22,081 bases of DNA from JBDRRP01 sp964446485 (GTDB lineage Bacteria > Desulfobacterota > Desulfobacteria > Desulfobacterales > JBDRRP01): assembly GCA_964446485.1 (NCBI GenBank), contig CAYUOU010000071.1:1-22081 (forward strand), in the 5' to 3' direction. Shown piece after piece: positions 14,925 through 22,081 of the stretch. Numbering within the stretch: the first letter of the stretch is position 1; the number at the start of each line of letters is the position of its first letter. The position numbers and the translations under genes are program-made. The notes beneath the pieces are model-generated. The model ran no database searches. It saw nothing but the letters and a program-made list of their open reading frames with translations, and was not told the DNA's origin.

Positions 14925-15447
14925 TTGTGTTCACCTGTTCATTCTTTCGGTGCTTGAGCCGGTGTGTTTCTTCCAAAACGTGGAGGCGGTACCGATCTTC
15001 CGGAGATGCCGACACCCTTTTCAACTCAATCAGCTTCTCCAGACTGAGAATCCAGACGCCGACACCCTTGAAATCGATCAACACACTGTCACTGATGAGA
15101 TCATCGAATCCTTGATCCAACTCCACATGCGTCAATACGTCTAATGGCCCAAGCGTCGTGGATAGCAATAAATGATCGCGTCCTTTAAGATGTTCAATTG
15201 TCGGTTTCAGTATTTTTTCATCCGGTCGGCGGAAATGGGCGTCCACCGTCTGCAGATAGCCGTAGAGTTTTTCAATATTAACATTTGACTGGCGATGCAC
15301 GATATCCAGATCAAAGGTGGTCACCGGAGCCCCGTGGGCAACCGCAGCAACACCACCAACAATAATGAAGTCGATCTCGGCTTGGCTGAGGCCTTCAATC
15401 AGGCCGGTTAGATCCAGCGTTGGCTTCTTCTTGTTTTTGGACGGCAT
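14917..15447 (-). CDS. Nucleotidyltransferase-like protein, possible TA or abortive-infection component
   Basis: The product has 176 residues. The N-terminal half carries IDFIIVGGVAAVAHGAPVTT followed by FDLDIV: a GG at 31-32, HG at 38-39, then D47-x-D49. This is the nucleotidyltransferase fold signature in the 'GG...HG..(R/V).T.DLDI' version common in AbiEii/MNT-related proteins. A C-terminal 'VWILSLEKLIELKR' and 'EDRYRLHVLEETHRLK' stretch completes the known pattern for this small group. It would transfer a nucleotide to an unknown target. Its start lies inside the preceding small gene (53-base overlap) and its stop overlaps the crotonase start, so all three may be translated together. It may also be a housekeeping NTase of unknown role. 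Confidence 0.7.
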   Translation of the reverse strand: MPSKNKKKPTLDLTGLIEGLSQAEIDFIIVGGVAAVAHGAPVTTFDLDIVHRQSNVNIEKLYGYLQTVDAHFRRPDEKILKPTIEHLKGRDHLLLSTTLGPLDVLTHVELDQGFDDLISDSVLIDFKGVGVWILSLEKLIELKRVSASPEDRYRLHVLEETHRLKHRKNEQVNTND

Positions 15448-15568
15448 GGCGTAACTCCCGAATGGCCTGAGAGGCTTTGTCGTTGGCTTGAATTCGCTCT
15501 TCCGGCGTCATGGATAGAAACATCCTGATTACACTCGAATCGATGTGTTTTTGATGAGGATCGTCCAT
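15395..15568 (-). CDS. Small helical protein upstream of the nucleotidyltransferase
   Basis: The product has 57 residues with no membrane segment. It contains SSVIRMFLSMTPEERIQAND and a Glu/Arg/Gln-rich helical end (IRELRHAVQKQEEA). I recall short 'MTPEER..AND....(I/L)REL' proteins encoded directly before NTase-like genes, and the pairing is seen here with a 53-base overlap in another frame. ATG 15568 is preceded by GGAAGTGG at a reasonable distance. A longer version starting at 15613 would add 15 residues but has no ribosome-binding site. It could be the partner or antitoxin of the NTase; this is not established. Confidence 0.6.
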   Translation of the reverse strand: MDDPHQKHIDSSVIRMFLSMTPEERIQANDKASQAIRELRHAVQKQEEANAGSNRPD

Positions 15569-15664
15569 ATGTTCACCACTTCCAGAAAGACGCTTCTGTA
15601 ACATCCTTATCATTAAAAATGATTTTCAGCATCGCCGAGCAAACACCAAAGTGTTATCTTGTGT

Positions 15665-16894
15665 TCAGTCATTACGCGTCATTCGGCCTTCTGCCCCACC
15701 CCCGTATCCGAGCATGCACCAAGCGTAGAAAACCACGAACGGGACATTGAGCAGACCCGCCAGGAGAAAGCCATCACCGAACCCAACCCGCTCAATGAGT
15801 GGACCGATCCCCAGGGAACCGGCCATGAGTCCGAAGTAAATGCAGCTGTTATATCCGCCCATGGCCAGACCCCGGATGGCGGGTGTCGCGGTTTCGGCGA
15901 TGAGGGCGCCGATGGAGGTGAATGCCACCGCCAGACTCACCCCCAGTGCCAATGCCGCTAGGATAAAGTGGCTGAATGCCCTGGCGGGAGCGAACCCGGC
16001 GATGGCCAGGGTCACCAGCACGATGCCGGCCAAGGCTTGCAAATGGCGGCGTCCGAAGTAATCGCTGAAGGCTCCGAAGGGAATGCGCGACAACGCGTTG
16101 GTCACGGATTGAACAAGAAATACGATACCGATCTCACTTACCGATAGCCCCCGATAATGGGCCAGCAGCGGCAGGAAGGTAAAAAAGACGCCGGCCAGGA
16201 TATTGGCCCCCAAAGCCGCCGCCCAGCAGCCCATGAGGGGGCGGTTGGCAAATGCCGTGAGCCAGTTTTCACGACGGCCTGGCCGTTGCACCGTCGGCCC
16301 CGATGGCTGTCCGCCGCTGGGGAGAAACCATTGCAACGCCCAGATATTGACCGCCATCAGCACCGCACCGGCAATGAAAACCGGGGGAAACCCCACATGC
16401 GCACCCAACGCACCACCGGCCGCCGGCCCGAGTCCCAGACCGCCAAAGAGCGCGGTGGTGTACCATCCGTAAGCACGGCCCAAATGGGTTGGCGGGGATA
16501 TCTCCGCCACCCAGGTCATCATGGTGGGGCCAAAGGCGGCGATGCCGACGCCGAGGAGCAAGTAGATGCCCGCAATCTGCAGATATGAACGCCCAACATA
16601 CAACAGCAGCATGCCCACCAACAGGATCAGTGCGCCGCCGATGGCCAATTTTTTCCTGCCGAACAAATCGGACAGCATCCCTGACGGCAGGGCCAGCAGA
16701 CCGGCCATGAGATAGAAGACCGCATTGATGATCCCGATCTGAGAGGTGCTGACGCCAAACCCCTGAGCATGGAGCGGCACAATCGGAAGACGCATTGACA
16801 CAGCAAAGTAGCAGACAAATGTGACCAGGCAGCAAATGGTCAGCAGCGCGGCAAATGAGCGCTCCTCGGCGTGAGTAATGGATGGCGGGGGCAT
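15665..16894 (-). CDS. MFS transporter, 12 membrane segments
   Basis: From the chosen start the product is 409 residues, with about twelve hydrophobic helices in two halves. The family loop motif is present twice, as SGMLSDLFGRKKLAIGG after helix 2 and GAFSDYFGRRHLQALAG in the second half. Proline- and glycine-rich helix 4-5 segments (GVGIAAFGPTMMTWVAE) resemble drug or metabolite exporters of the DHA1 type; direction and substrate are unknown. Start codons at 16894, 16933 and 16939 are all possible. 16894 places the charged stretch just before helix 1 and gives normal family length, but none has a clear ribosome-binding site. The gene is divergent from the FAD/FeS dehydrogenase, with about 150 bases between. 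Confidence 0.85.
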   Translation of the reverse strand: MPPPSITHAEERSFAALLTICCLVTFVCYFAVSMRLPIVPLHAQGFGVSTSQIGIINAVFYLMAGLLALPSGMLSDLFGRKKLAIGGALILLVGMLLLYVGRSYLQIAGIYLLLGVGIAAFGPTMMTWVAEISPPTHLGRAYGWYTTALFGGLGLGPAAGGALGAHVGFPPVFIAGAVLMAVNIWALQWFLPSGGQPSGPTVQRPGRRENWLTAFANRPLMGCWAAALGANILAGVFFTFLPLLAHYRGLSVSEIGIVFLVQSVTNALSRIPFGAFSDYFGRRHLQALAGIVLVTLAIAGFAPARAFSHFILAALALGVSLAVAFTSIGALIAETATPAIRGLAMGGYNSCIYFGLMAGSLGIGPLIERVGFGDGFLLAGLLNVPFVVFYAWCMLGYGGGAEGRMTRND

Positions 16895-17045
16895 GGGTCG
16901 TCTTTCGAAAAAGGGTGATCCGGTCGTCAGCATAGGCATGGTAACGGATTCGATTCGTGCCGGCAATAGCCCGGCGCCCTTTTGCATTTTGGGGACGAGC
17001 GGGGTAAACGGGGGAGAAACGCAGGGTCTTAAATGGAAATGCCCC

Positions 17046-19895
17046 ATGACTGTGAATGCCCCTTTTTCTCAACTGGCCATACGGATACAGGGCGAGGTCC
17101 ACACCGACCGCCTTAGACGCCAGATGCTGTCCACAGACGCCAGCATATTCAGCAAAGTGCCGGCAGCCGTGGTCTATCCGCGCGCCACGGCGGACGTTCA
17201 GGCCATGGTGCGGTTTGCGGCCGGTCACGGCTTGAGCATCCATCCCCGGGGCGCGGGCAGCGGCCTTTGCGGCGCCGCTGTGGGCGACGGCATCGTCATC
17301 GATTTCTCCAAATACATGAACCGCCTGCATCTTCTGAACACTGACGACGGGTGGTTCGAATGCCAGCCGGGATATCGATTCGGGGAGCTGGAAGCCGCCC
17401 TCGAGGGCAAGGGGCTATTTTTCCCGCCTGATCCTTCCAGCGGCGAGTATGCCACCTTTGGCGGCATGTGCGCCACCAACGCCAGCGGCGCCCACTCGGT
17501 GAAGTACGGCAACGTAGCCGACTATCTGGTGGATGCCGAAGTGGTCATGGGCGACGGCGCGGTTTACACCCTAAGCAGCCTGTACGAACGCCCGCTGGCC
17601 AGCCTGCCGACAAATTTGCAGCGGCTTGCCGAACTCTTCACAAGGCATACCGCCGCCATCGAAGCGGCCTACCCCCCAATCGCCTGTAATGTGGCCGGCT
17701 ACAATTTGCGGGGGCTGGTGACCGATGGTCGACTTCAACTGCACCGGCTTTTTGCAGGCGCCGAAGGCACGTTGGGCGTGGTAACCCGTCTTCGGTTCCG
17801 CCTGCTGCCAAAGCCCGCTGCCGACAGCCTGGTCGTGGCCTATTGCGACACCATCGCCGATGCGGCCAGGTCCGTTCAGATGGCCGTGGCATTAAAGCCT
17901 TCGGGCATCGAGATCATGGACAAATCCCTGCTGGCCATGGCCCGGGCCGGCAATGCCGCTTTGCGGGAACAAATCCCCAACGGTGTGGACAACGTCCTGC
18001 TCATCGAATTCGACGGCCCCTCGGCACAGGATTGCACCGCACCGGCTGTCGAAATCCAGCGGCAACTCCAGGCCGCCGGTCTCACCCGGCAGGCCCATTT
18101 AGCCGTCACGGCCGAAGAAAAAGCGTCTTTCTGGGCCGTGCGAAAAGCGGCCGTCCCCATTCTCTACAAGCTCAAAGGGCGGCGAAAGATCCTCGCCCTG
18201 GTGGAAGACGCCGCCATCCCGGTGGATCGGCTGGTGCCCTATTTTGAAGGAATTTACAGCATTTTCAATCAACTTGGCGTGGACTTCGTGCTTTACGGCC
18301 ACATTGCCAAGGGGCTCATGCACACCCGGCCCCTGCTGGACCTCAAGGACCCGGCCGACGTGGCCAAACTTCGCCCCATCGCCGACGCCGTTTTCAATCT
18401 GGTGGATGGATTGGGTGGGACCGTTTCGGGCGAACACGGCGACGGCCGCCTCAGAAGTGCCTACCTCAGCCGCAAATACCCGACAATATACCCGCTTTTC
18501 CTGGAGACGAAACGGCTGATGGACCCCCTCGGGCTGTTCAACCCAGAGATCAAGGTCGCCGTGGACCCCGATCAGATGGCGCAACACCTGCGTTTCGGTG
18601 GCGACTACCGCAGCCGGGATCTGCCGGACAAGACCCTCAACTGGGAGGAGGGGTTCGTTCTCGAAGCAGAAAAATGCCACGGCTGCAGCAAGTGCACCAC
18701 GGTGACCACGGCCACCCGCATGTGCCCGGTGTACAAGTTCACCCGGGACGAAGCCGCATCGCCCAAGGCCAAGGCCAACGTCCTGCGGGCGCTGCTGAGC
18801 GGTGCGTTGGCCGTAGAAGCGCTCTTTGCTGCAGACCTGAAATATGTCATGGACCGCTGCGTCAACTGCGGCAGCTGCGCCAAGGAGTGCCCCTCCAACG
18901 TCAACATCCCTAAATTGGCTATCGAGGCCAAGGCCCAGTTCGTGAGACGCTTCGGCAGCAGCCGGACGGACATCCTCACGGCCAACGTGGAGACTGCGGC
19001 GCGGCTGTTGCGGCCGGTATCCTCACTCCTGGCGCCCGTGGTCAAGCCCCTTTTCATGAGAAAACTGGCCGGGCTGATGACCGGCCTGGCCCCCCAGCGC
19101 GAGGTGGTCCGATTCAATCCGCGCAGTCTTTTCCAAAGAATGCCGGCGGAGGTATCCGGTGGCCGGCCCACGGTGCTCTACTATGCCGGCTGCCATGCCG
19201 GCTATATCCGCCCCGAGATCGGCCATGCGGCAATGGGGGTTTTGCGTCACATGGGGATGACCGTCCTGCTTCCGCCTCAGCACTGCTGCGGGCTGCCCCA
19301 ACTCTCCAAGGGCATGATTCCCGACGCACGGCAGAAGGTCGCCGACAATGTGGCCTCCTGGAAGACGCTGCTTCACCGGGTCGATTTCATTGCCGTCACC
19401 TGCTCATCCTGCGGCTACGCCCTGATGAATGACTGGGGATACCTCAAAACGGGGCCGGATATCGACGCCGTGGCGGAAAAGACCATCCACCTCTCCGATC
19501 TCATCAACCGTTACCGCCGGCGGCTAAACGCAGCGTGCCCGGTTACGGCGGTGGCCTACCACCAACCCTGCCACCTGAAAATTCAGCCTGCCGCCGGCAG
19601 TTCCTCGACCCTGCTCTCGACGATCCCCGGCGTCACGGTCACCGACCTCAAGAGCCACTGCTGCGGCATGGCCGGCAGCTGGGGGCTCGCGGCTAAAAAC
19701 TACCCGCTGAGCACCGCCATCGGTGCCCCCATGATTTCGCGCCTCGAAGCATCCAACGCCGGGCTTGCCGTCACCGACTGCCCCACCTGCGAAATGCAGA
19801 TGGCGCACATGGGCTCGCTGCCGGTGAAACATCCGGTGGAAATTGTGTGGGAGGGACTGAAGGCCGAGATAAACAGCTATGAATCCGGCTGTTAA
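17046..19895 (+). CDS. Fused FAD-linked oxidase / 4Fe-4S / CCG-domain dehydrogenase (GlcD-GlcF type)
   Basis: The product has 949 residues. The N-terminal half is a vanillyl-alcohol-oxidase-type FAD domain (AAVVYPRATADVQAMVRFA, then PRGAGSGLCGAAVG at about 68-80, ASGAHSVKYG, and SGEHGDGRLRS near its end). Next come two 4Fe-4S motifs: CHGCSKC with a downstream CP near residue 545, and CVNCGSCAKECP near 605. The C-terminal part has two CCG (heterodisulfide-reductase-like) repeats: YYAGCHAGY...HCCGLP and AYHQPCH...HCCGMAG. The fused layout matches glycolate, D-lactate or D-2-hydroxyglutarate dehydrogenases that pass electrons to quinone or ETF. Start 17046 is taken where homology begins; only a weak GGAAA precedes it. 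The frame continues upstream without homology. No partner genes for electron transfer are adjacent. Confidence 0.92.
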   Translation: MTVNAPFSQLAIRIQGEVHTDRLRRQMLSTDASIFSKVPAAVVYPRATADVQAMVRFAAGHGLSIHPRGAGSGLCGAAVGDGIVIDFSKYMNRLHLLNTDDGWFECQPGYRFGELEAALEGKGLFFPPDPSSGEYATFGGMCATNASGAHSVKYGNVADYLVDAEVVMGDGAVYTLSSLYERPLASLPTNLQRLAELFTRHTAAIEAAYPPIACNVAGYNLRGLVTDGRLQLHRLFAGAEGTLGVVTRLRFRLLPKPAADSLVVAYCDTIADAARSVQMAVALKPSGIEIMDKSLLAMARAGNAALREQIPNGVDNVLLIEFDGPSAQDCTAPAVEIQRQLQAAGLTRQAHLAVTAEEKASFWAVRKAAVPILYKLKGRRKILALVEDAAIPVDRLVPYFEGIYSIFNQLGVDFVLYGHIAKGLMHTRPLLDLKDPADVAKLRPIADAVFNLVDGLGGTVSGEHGDGRLRSAYLSRKYPTIYPLFLETKRLMDPLGLFNPEIKVAVDPDQMAQHLRFGGDYRSRDLPDKTLNWEEGFVLEAEKCHGCSKCTTVTTATRMCPVYKFTRDEAASPKAKANVLRALLSGALAVEALFAADLKYVMDRCVNCGSCAKECPSNVNIPKLAIEAKAQFVRRFGSSRTDILTANVETAARLLRPVSSLLAPVVKPLFMRKLAGLMTGLAPQREVVRFNPRSLFQRMPAEVSGGRPTVLYYAGCHAGYIRPEIGHAAMGVLRHMGMTVLLPPQHCCGLPQLSKGMIPDARQKVADNVASWKTLLHRVDFIAVTCSSCGYALMNDWGYLKTGPDIDAVAEKTIHLSDLINRYRRRLNAACPVTAVAYHQPCHLKIQPAAGSSSTLLSTIPGVTVTDLKSHCCGMAGSWGLAAKNYPLSTAIGAPMISRLEASNAGLAVTDCPTCEMQMAHMGSLPVKHPVEIVWEGLKAEINSYESGC

Positions 19896-19934
19896 AGAAA
19901 ACATTTGCAACCAAATTTATCTTTTCTTTAGCAG
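19889..19934 (+). terminator. Candidate terminator after the FAD/FeS dehydrogenase
   Basis: CTGTTAAAGAAAA at 19889-19901 pairs with TTTTCTTTAGCAG at 19922-19934: 13 pairs, one of them a G-T wobble. T-rich tracts follow at 19937-19952. It overlaps the stop codon and lies between converging genes. The stem is AT-rich, so its strength is uncertain. Confidence 0.45.
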
Positions 19935-19950
19935 GATTTTTATCTATTTT

Positions 19951-20604
19951 TTAAAAATTAGGAAGGCTTTCTTCCCGAGCAGGAAACCATCGTTGAAGCG
20001 TTTTCTTTAGATCAAGAAAAGCACCGTCAGTACAGCGCTGGATGCTGACATTTTCAGATAGTTGGCCATATATAGAAGAGGAACGAGGCACGTGCCTCTG
20101 TCGAAGAGCAGCCTCCATTGCCTCTTTCGGACGTAGTGGTTTTTGGTGGTCTGCCTCAAGATAATGCTTTTCTTGAAGCCACGCACGTAGTGTCGGGGCC
20201 ATTCCTCTCCATCCCAGTGCCGCATCTACTTCAGGCGAATCACTGAAGACCCAATTCTCCAGTTCTGGATCGATTACGATTGCAGCCGCGCGGTTTGACC
20301 AACCAGCTGAAACCAGTGACGATCGAACCTCGTTTTCCAATTCAATTCTTGTACTGTTCTCTTTTCCGCAGCCTTCCCGGTCAAACATGACTATTGCGTG
20401 GGCACAGCGATTTATGAATGGGCGTAAAAAATCATCGGCATGTAGCAAACAACCTGGGTCGCTTTCCGGATGAATATAAAACAGCGAGGAGATTGGTATA
20501 ATGCCCAAAGCATGGTGGCGTGTTAGCAGCCCTTTAAAAGCGAACATCATGTTTTTATCCGCAGTAAGAACTACCAAATCAAATTCAAAGCGGCTCTCAG
20601 TCAT
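19951..20604 (-). CDS. Toprim-like partner of a defence-type AAA ATPase (MAD4-like)
   Basis: The product has 217 residues and no membrane segments. Three acidic strand ends resemble a Toprim/OLD-type metal site: LVVLTADKN (D16), HAIVMFDREGCG (D75, E77) and AIVIDPELENWVFSD (D112, E114, E116). 'IHPESDPGCLLHADDFLRPF' and a C-terminal 'RSSSIYGQLSENVSIQRC' are also distinctive. The sequence resembles a family I remember being named MAD4 in methylation-associated defence systems, always beside an AAA ATPase; I cannot verify the name. The start overlaps the ATPase stop as ATGA (20601-20604), so they form one translational unit. A nuclease role is inference from the acidic pattern. The local DNA is AT-richer than the genes to the left, consistent with acquisition by transfer. 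Confidence 0.72.
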   Translation of the reverse strand: MTESRFEFDLVVLTADKNMMFAFKGLLTRHHALGIIPISSLFYIHPESDPGCLLHADDFLRPFINRCAHAIVMFDREGCGKENSTRIELENEVRSSLVSAGWSNRAAAIVIDPELENWVFSDSPEVDAALGWRGMAPTLRAWLQEKHYLEADHQKPLRPKEAMEAALRQRHVPRSSSIYGQLSENVSIQRCTDGAFLDLKKTLQRWFPAREESLPNF

Positions 20605-21835
20605 CCTAATACTCCACCTGCAAACAGTACTCCCAGACTTGCCTCACCTTTCCAATCTTTTAATGCGGGATGTTGATCACCTTTAACGATATCTACTGCG
20701 CCCTCATTGGTTTTTGCAAAGCATAGGACATTCTCGGCTTTAACTAAGCTGAGGACAACGGGTGAATGAGTCGCCACCAAAATTTGGGCGTCATATACTG
20801 ATGAAAGTGATTGAAACATTGAATCAACGGCCCTTGGATGAATTCCGTTTTCTGGTTCCTCAATGAGATATATTCCTGAAAACTTAGGTAGGTATGCTAA
20901 AATCGTGAGCGCCATCAATCGAAGCGTGCCATCGGATACCATCCAGGAGGGTACTTTAAGGCCGCCGGCGTATTCTAACATCAAATAGCGATGCCGGTCA
21001 TCTTCCCTTTCAATGGTGCGAATACCCCGCAGGTCTGGCANNNNNNNNNNGTATCAGAACTGGTTTTTAACTGATCAACCACCCATGGCAGGTTGGACCC
21101 ATCGGCCTTGAAGGTTCGTCCTTGACCTGGCGGACTTGCCTGGCGAATCAACAGGCTATTCAATATCAATTGAGATACGTTTTCGGTAAGCAATCCTTTT
21201 AGCCATGATGTTACAGGAAAATTGGCCTCATCTGCGGGGAGATTGGACAACGCGGATCTATGCGGGCCAAGTTTGAATGAAGGCACCCAACCCTTTCCTT
21301 TCTCTCGGTAAACTTCTGAATAAAAATTGTCATTTCCATCTGGGACCTTATTGACAATAACCGTGGCACCCTTTGCTCTTGTCGGTGTAATTATCGTTTC
21401 GGGAGGGTCTTCTTTAAGGGGAAAAATCCTCCGCTGATGATGTGCCGGTTTAATAGGCTGGGTTTTCAATAAAACTTTTTCCGCTTGGATTACAATTTCC
21501 TGACTGTTTTCATCCAGTTGCAGAGCGATTTCATAACGTACTATTTCGCACTCAGGGTCTCGAAGCAAAGGCCTCATATCTTCTGGGATTGCTGCCTCAA
21601 CGGCCAATTCGAACCCCTTACCCATTCTCCACCAAAGCAGATCATCGAAGTTTTTTGTGCGTTTTTGAATTGCTTCTAACGGCCCCTTCAAAATAAAATC
21701 ACCAAGAAAGGCAACCACATCCAGAAAAGTTGTTTTACCACTGGCATTGGGACCGACCAACACACTAAAGGGCTTTAGTTCTTGTCGAACATAGCATAGA
21801 CAGCGATAGTTTTTTGCTTCTATAAGGGTTATCAT
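20601..21835 (-). CDS. AAA (AAA_21-type) ATPase of a defence-like pair, interrupted by an assembly gap
   Basis: The N-terminal part starts MITLIEAKNYRCL and has Walker A GPNASGKTT at residues 28-36. The part after the gap reads PDLRGIRTIEREDDRHRYL, then VPSWMVSDGTLRLMALTILA (ABC-like signature), YLIEEPENGIHP (Walker B) and ILVATHSPVVL (switch His). Together these make one SMC/RecF-like ATPase of the MAD3/RloA kind. Ten Ns at 21041-21050 lie inside it. The codon phase on both sides would match if the true gap were 2 mod 3 in length, so the apparent frame break is an assembly artefact. Start 21835 has GAGG about nine bases upstream; the frame extends to 21907 without homology. It probably senses or remodels a target and drives the Toprim-like partner. 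Confidence 0.8.
21041..21050. other. Assembly gap (10 Ns)
   Basis: Ten undetermined bases inside the ATPase gene. The length is probably a placeholder, since it puts the two halves of a conserved protein out of frame. Confidence 0.98.
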
Positions 21836-21912
21836 GCTTTGTTGCCTCTTGGTTATAAAACTCAGTTCGCAATTAATCGAAATTGTACGGTGCTCAGCAA
21901 TAGGCACTGGAA

Positions 21913-22081
21913 TTAGGCGAGCAGTATATCAAAACGTTCTAAATGCTTTTCTACCGATGAGTTGTAAACAGGCAACCACTTTTCCATGGTTCGACTGTGT
22001 ACATGATTGATGAAACGGTAAAAAGCAGCAAAAAGGACGATTTCGTAAAATGTTCGAGATACGGCTTGCGAATCCTGAGGA
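21913..22081 (-). CDS. C-terminal end of an unidentified gene, partial
   Basis: A frame open from the right edge of the window encodes 55 residues and ends at TAA (21913-21915, complement). It contains SRTFYEIVLFAAFYRFINHV and ends EKHLERFDILLA, an aromatic and charged, protein-like composition. The two other minus-strand frames look less protein-like. It lies 77 bases upstream of the ATPase start on the same strand, so it may be the preceding gene of the same operon. I do not recognise the family. Confidence 0.5.
   Translation of the reverse strand, partial: PQDSQAVSRTFYEIVLFAAFYRFINHVHSRTMEKWLPVYNSSVEKHLERFDILLA

Noticed and set aside
16269..17330. 353-residue minus-strand frame across the MFS and dehydrogenase starts
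   Set aside because: It overlaps two well-supported genes in other frames, and its content is a shifted reading of the MFS gene.
20601..20984. Separate small ATPase fragment or pseudogene
   Set aside because: Its residues continue the ATPase on the far side of the N gap (PDLRGIRTIERED then MLEYAGG), so it is the C-terminal half of one gene.
1..22081. CRISPR array, tRNA or rRNA genes
   Set aside because: I saw no regularly spaced direct repeats and no cloverleaf or rRNA-like sequence when reading the window; short or divergent ones could still be missed by eye.

Overview
The window is a stretch of GC-rich chromosome from an unnamed bacterium. A b561-type membrane cytochrome, an exported cytochrome c', a TAXI-type TRAP transporter, a BKACE-type keto-acid cleavage enzyme and a fused flavin/iron-sulfur/CCG oxidoreductase together suggest a respiring Gram-negative, possibly of the Desulfobacterota. 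That placement is inference only, since there is no rRNA or other marker gene. Two patches are visibly richer in AT: the toxin-antitoxin pair near 5.4-6.1 kb and the last 2.2 kb. Hand counts of two sample lines gave 40/60 G+C at 18421-18480 and 24/60 at 20761-20820.

Layout. 1-213 holds the end of a probable IS transposase. 293-2131 (-) is an Uup-like ABC-F ATPase. 2361-3665 holds a cytochrome b561 gene and a cytochrome c' gene facing each other. 3967-5199 (+) is an atypical radical SAM protein with the spacing CX4CX2C. 5448-6006 is a complete yefM-yoeB toxin-antitoxin operon with its TGTACA operator. From about 6.1 to 14.9 kb on the minus strand lies a catabolic cluster. In transcription order it is enoyl-CoA hydratase/isomerase, BKACE enzyme, IclR regulator, TAXI solute-binding protein, fused TRAP permease, DUF1850 protein, class III aminotransferase and D-amino-acid aminotransferase. 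Just upstream of the hydratase, and overlapping it, sits a two-gene cassette of a small helical protein and a nucleotidyltransferase-like protein that resembles a toxin-antitoxin or abortive-infection module. Next come a minus-strand MFS transporter and, divergent from it, a 949-residue FAD/4Fe-4S/CCG dehydrogenase (17046-19895). The right end (19951 to the edge, -) holds a defence-like pair, an AAA ATPase and a Toprim-like partner with a 4-base overlap, preceded by the tail of an unidentified gene.

How the parts may fit. The minus-strand catabolic genes read as a regulated uptake and degradation module. TAXI-TRAP would import an organic or amino acid and the two PLP transaminases would remove the amino group. 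The BKACE enzyme would split a beta-keto acid using acetyl-CoA and the hydratase would process an acyl-CoA. The divergent FAD/FeS enzyme could oxidise a 2-hydroxy acid into the quinone pool. No substrate can be read from the sequence. The ATPase at the right end is split only by a 10-N assembly gap whose length breaks the frame; both halves match one protein family.
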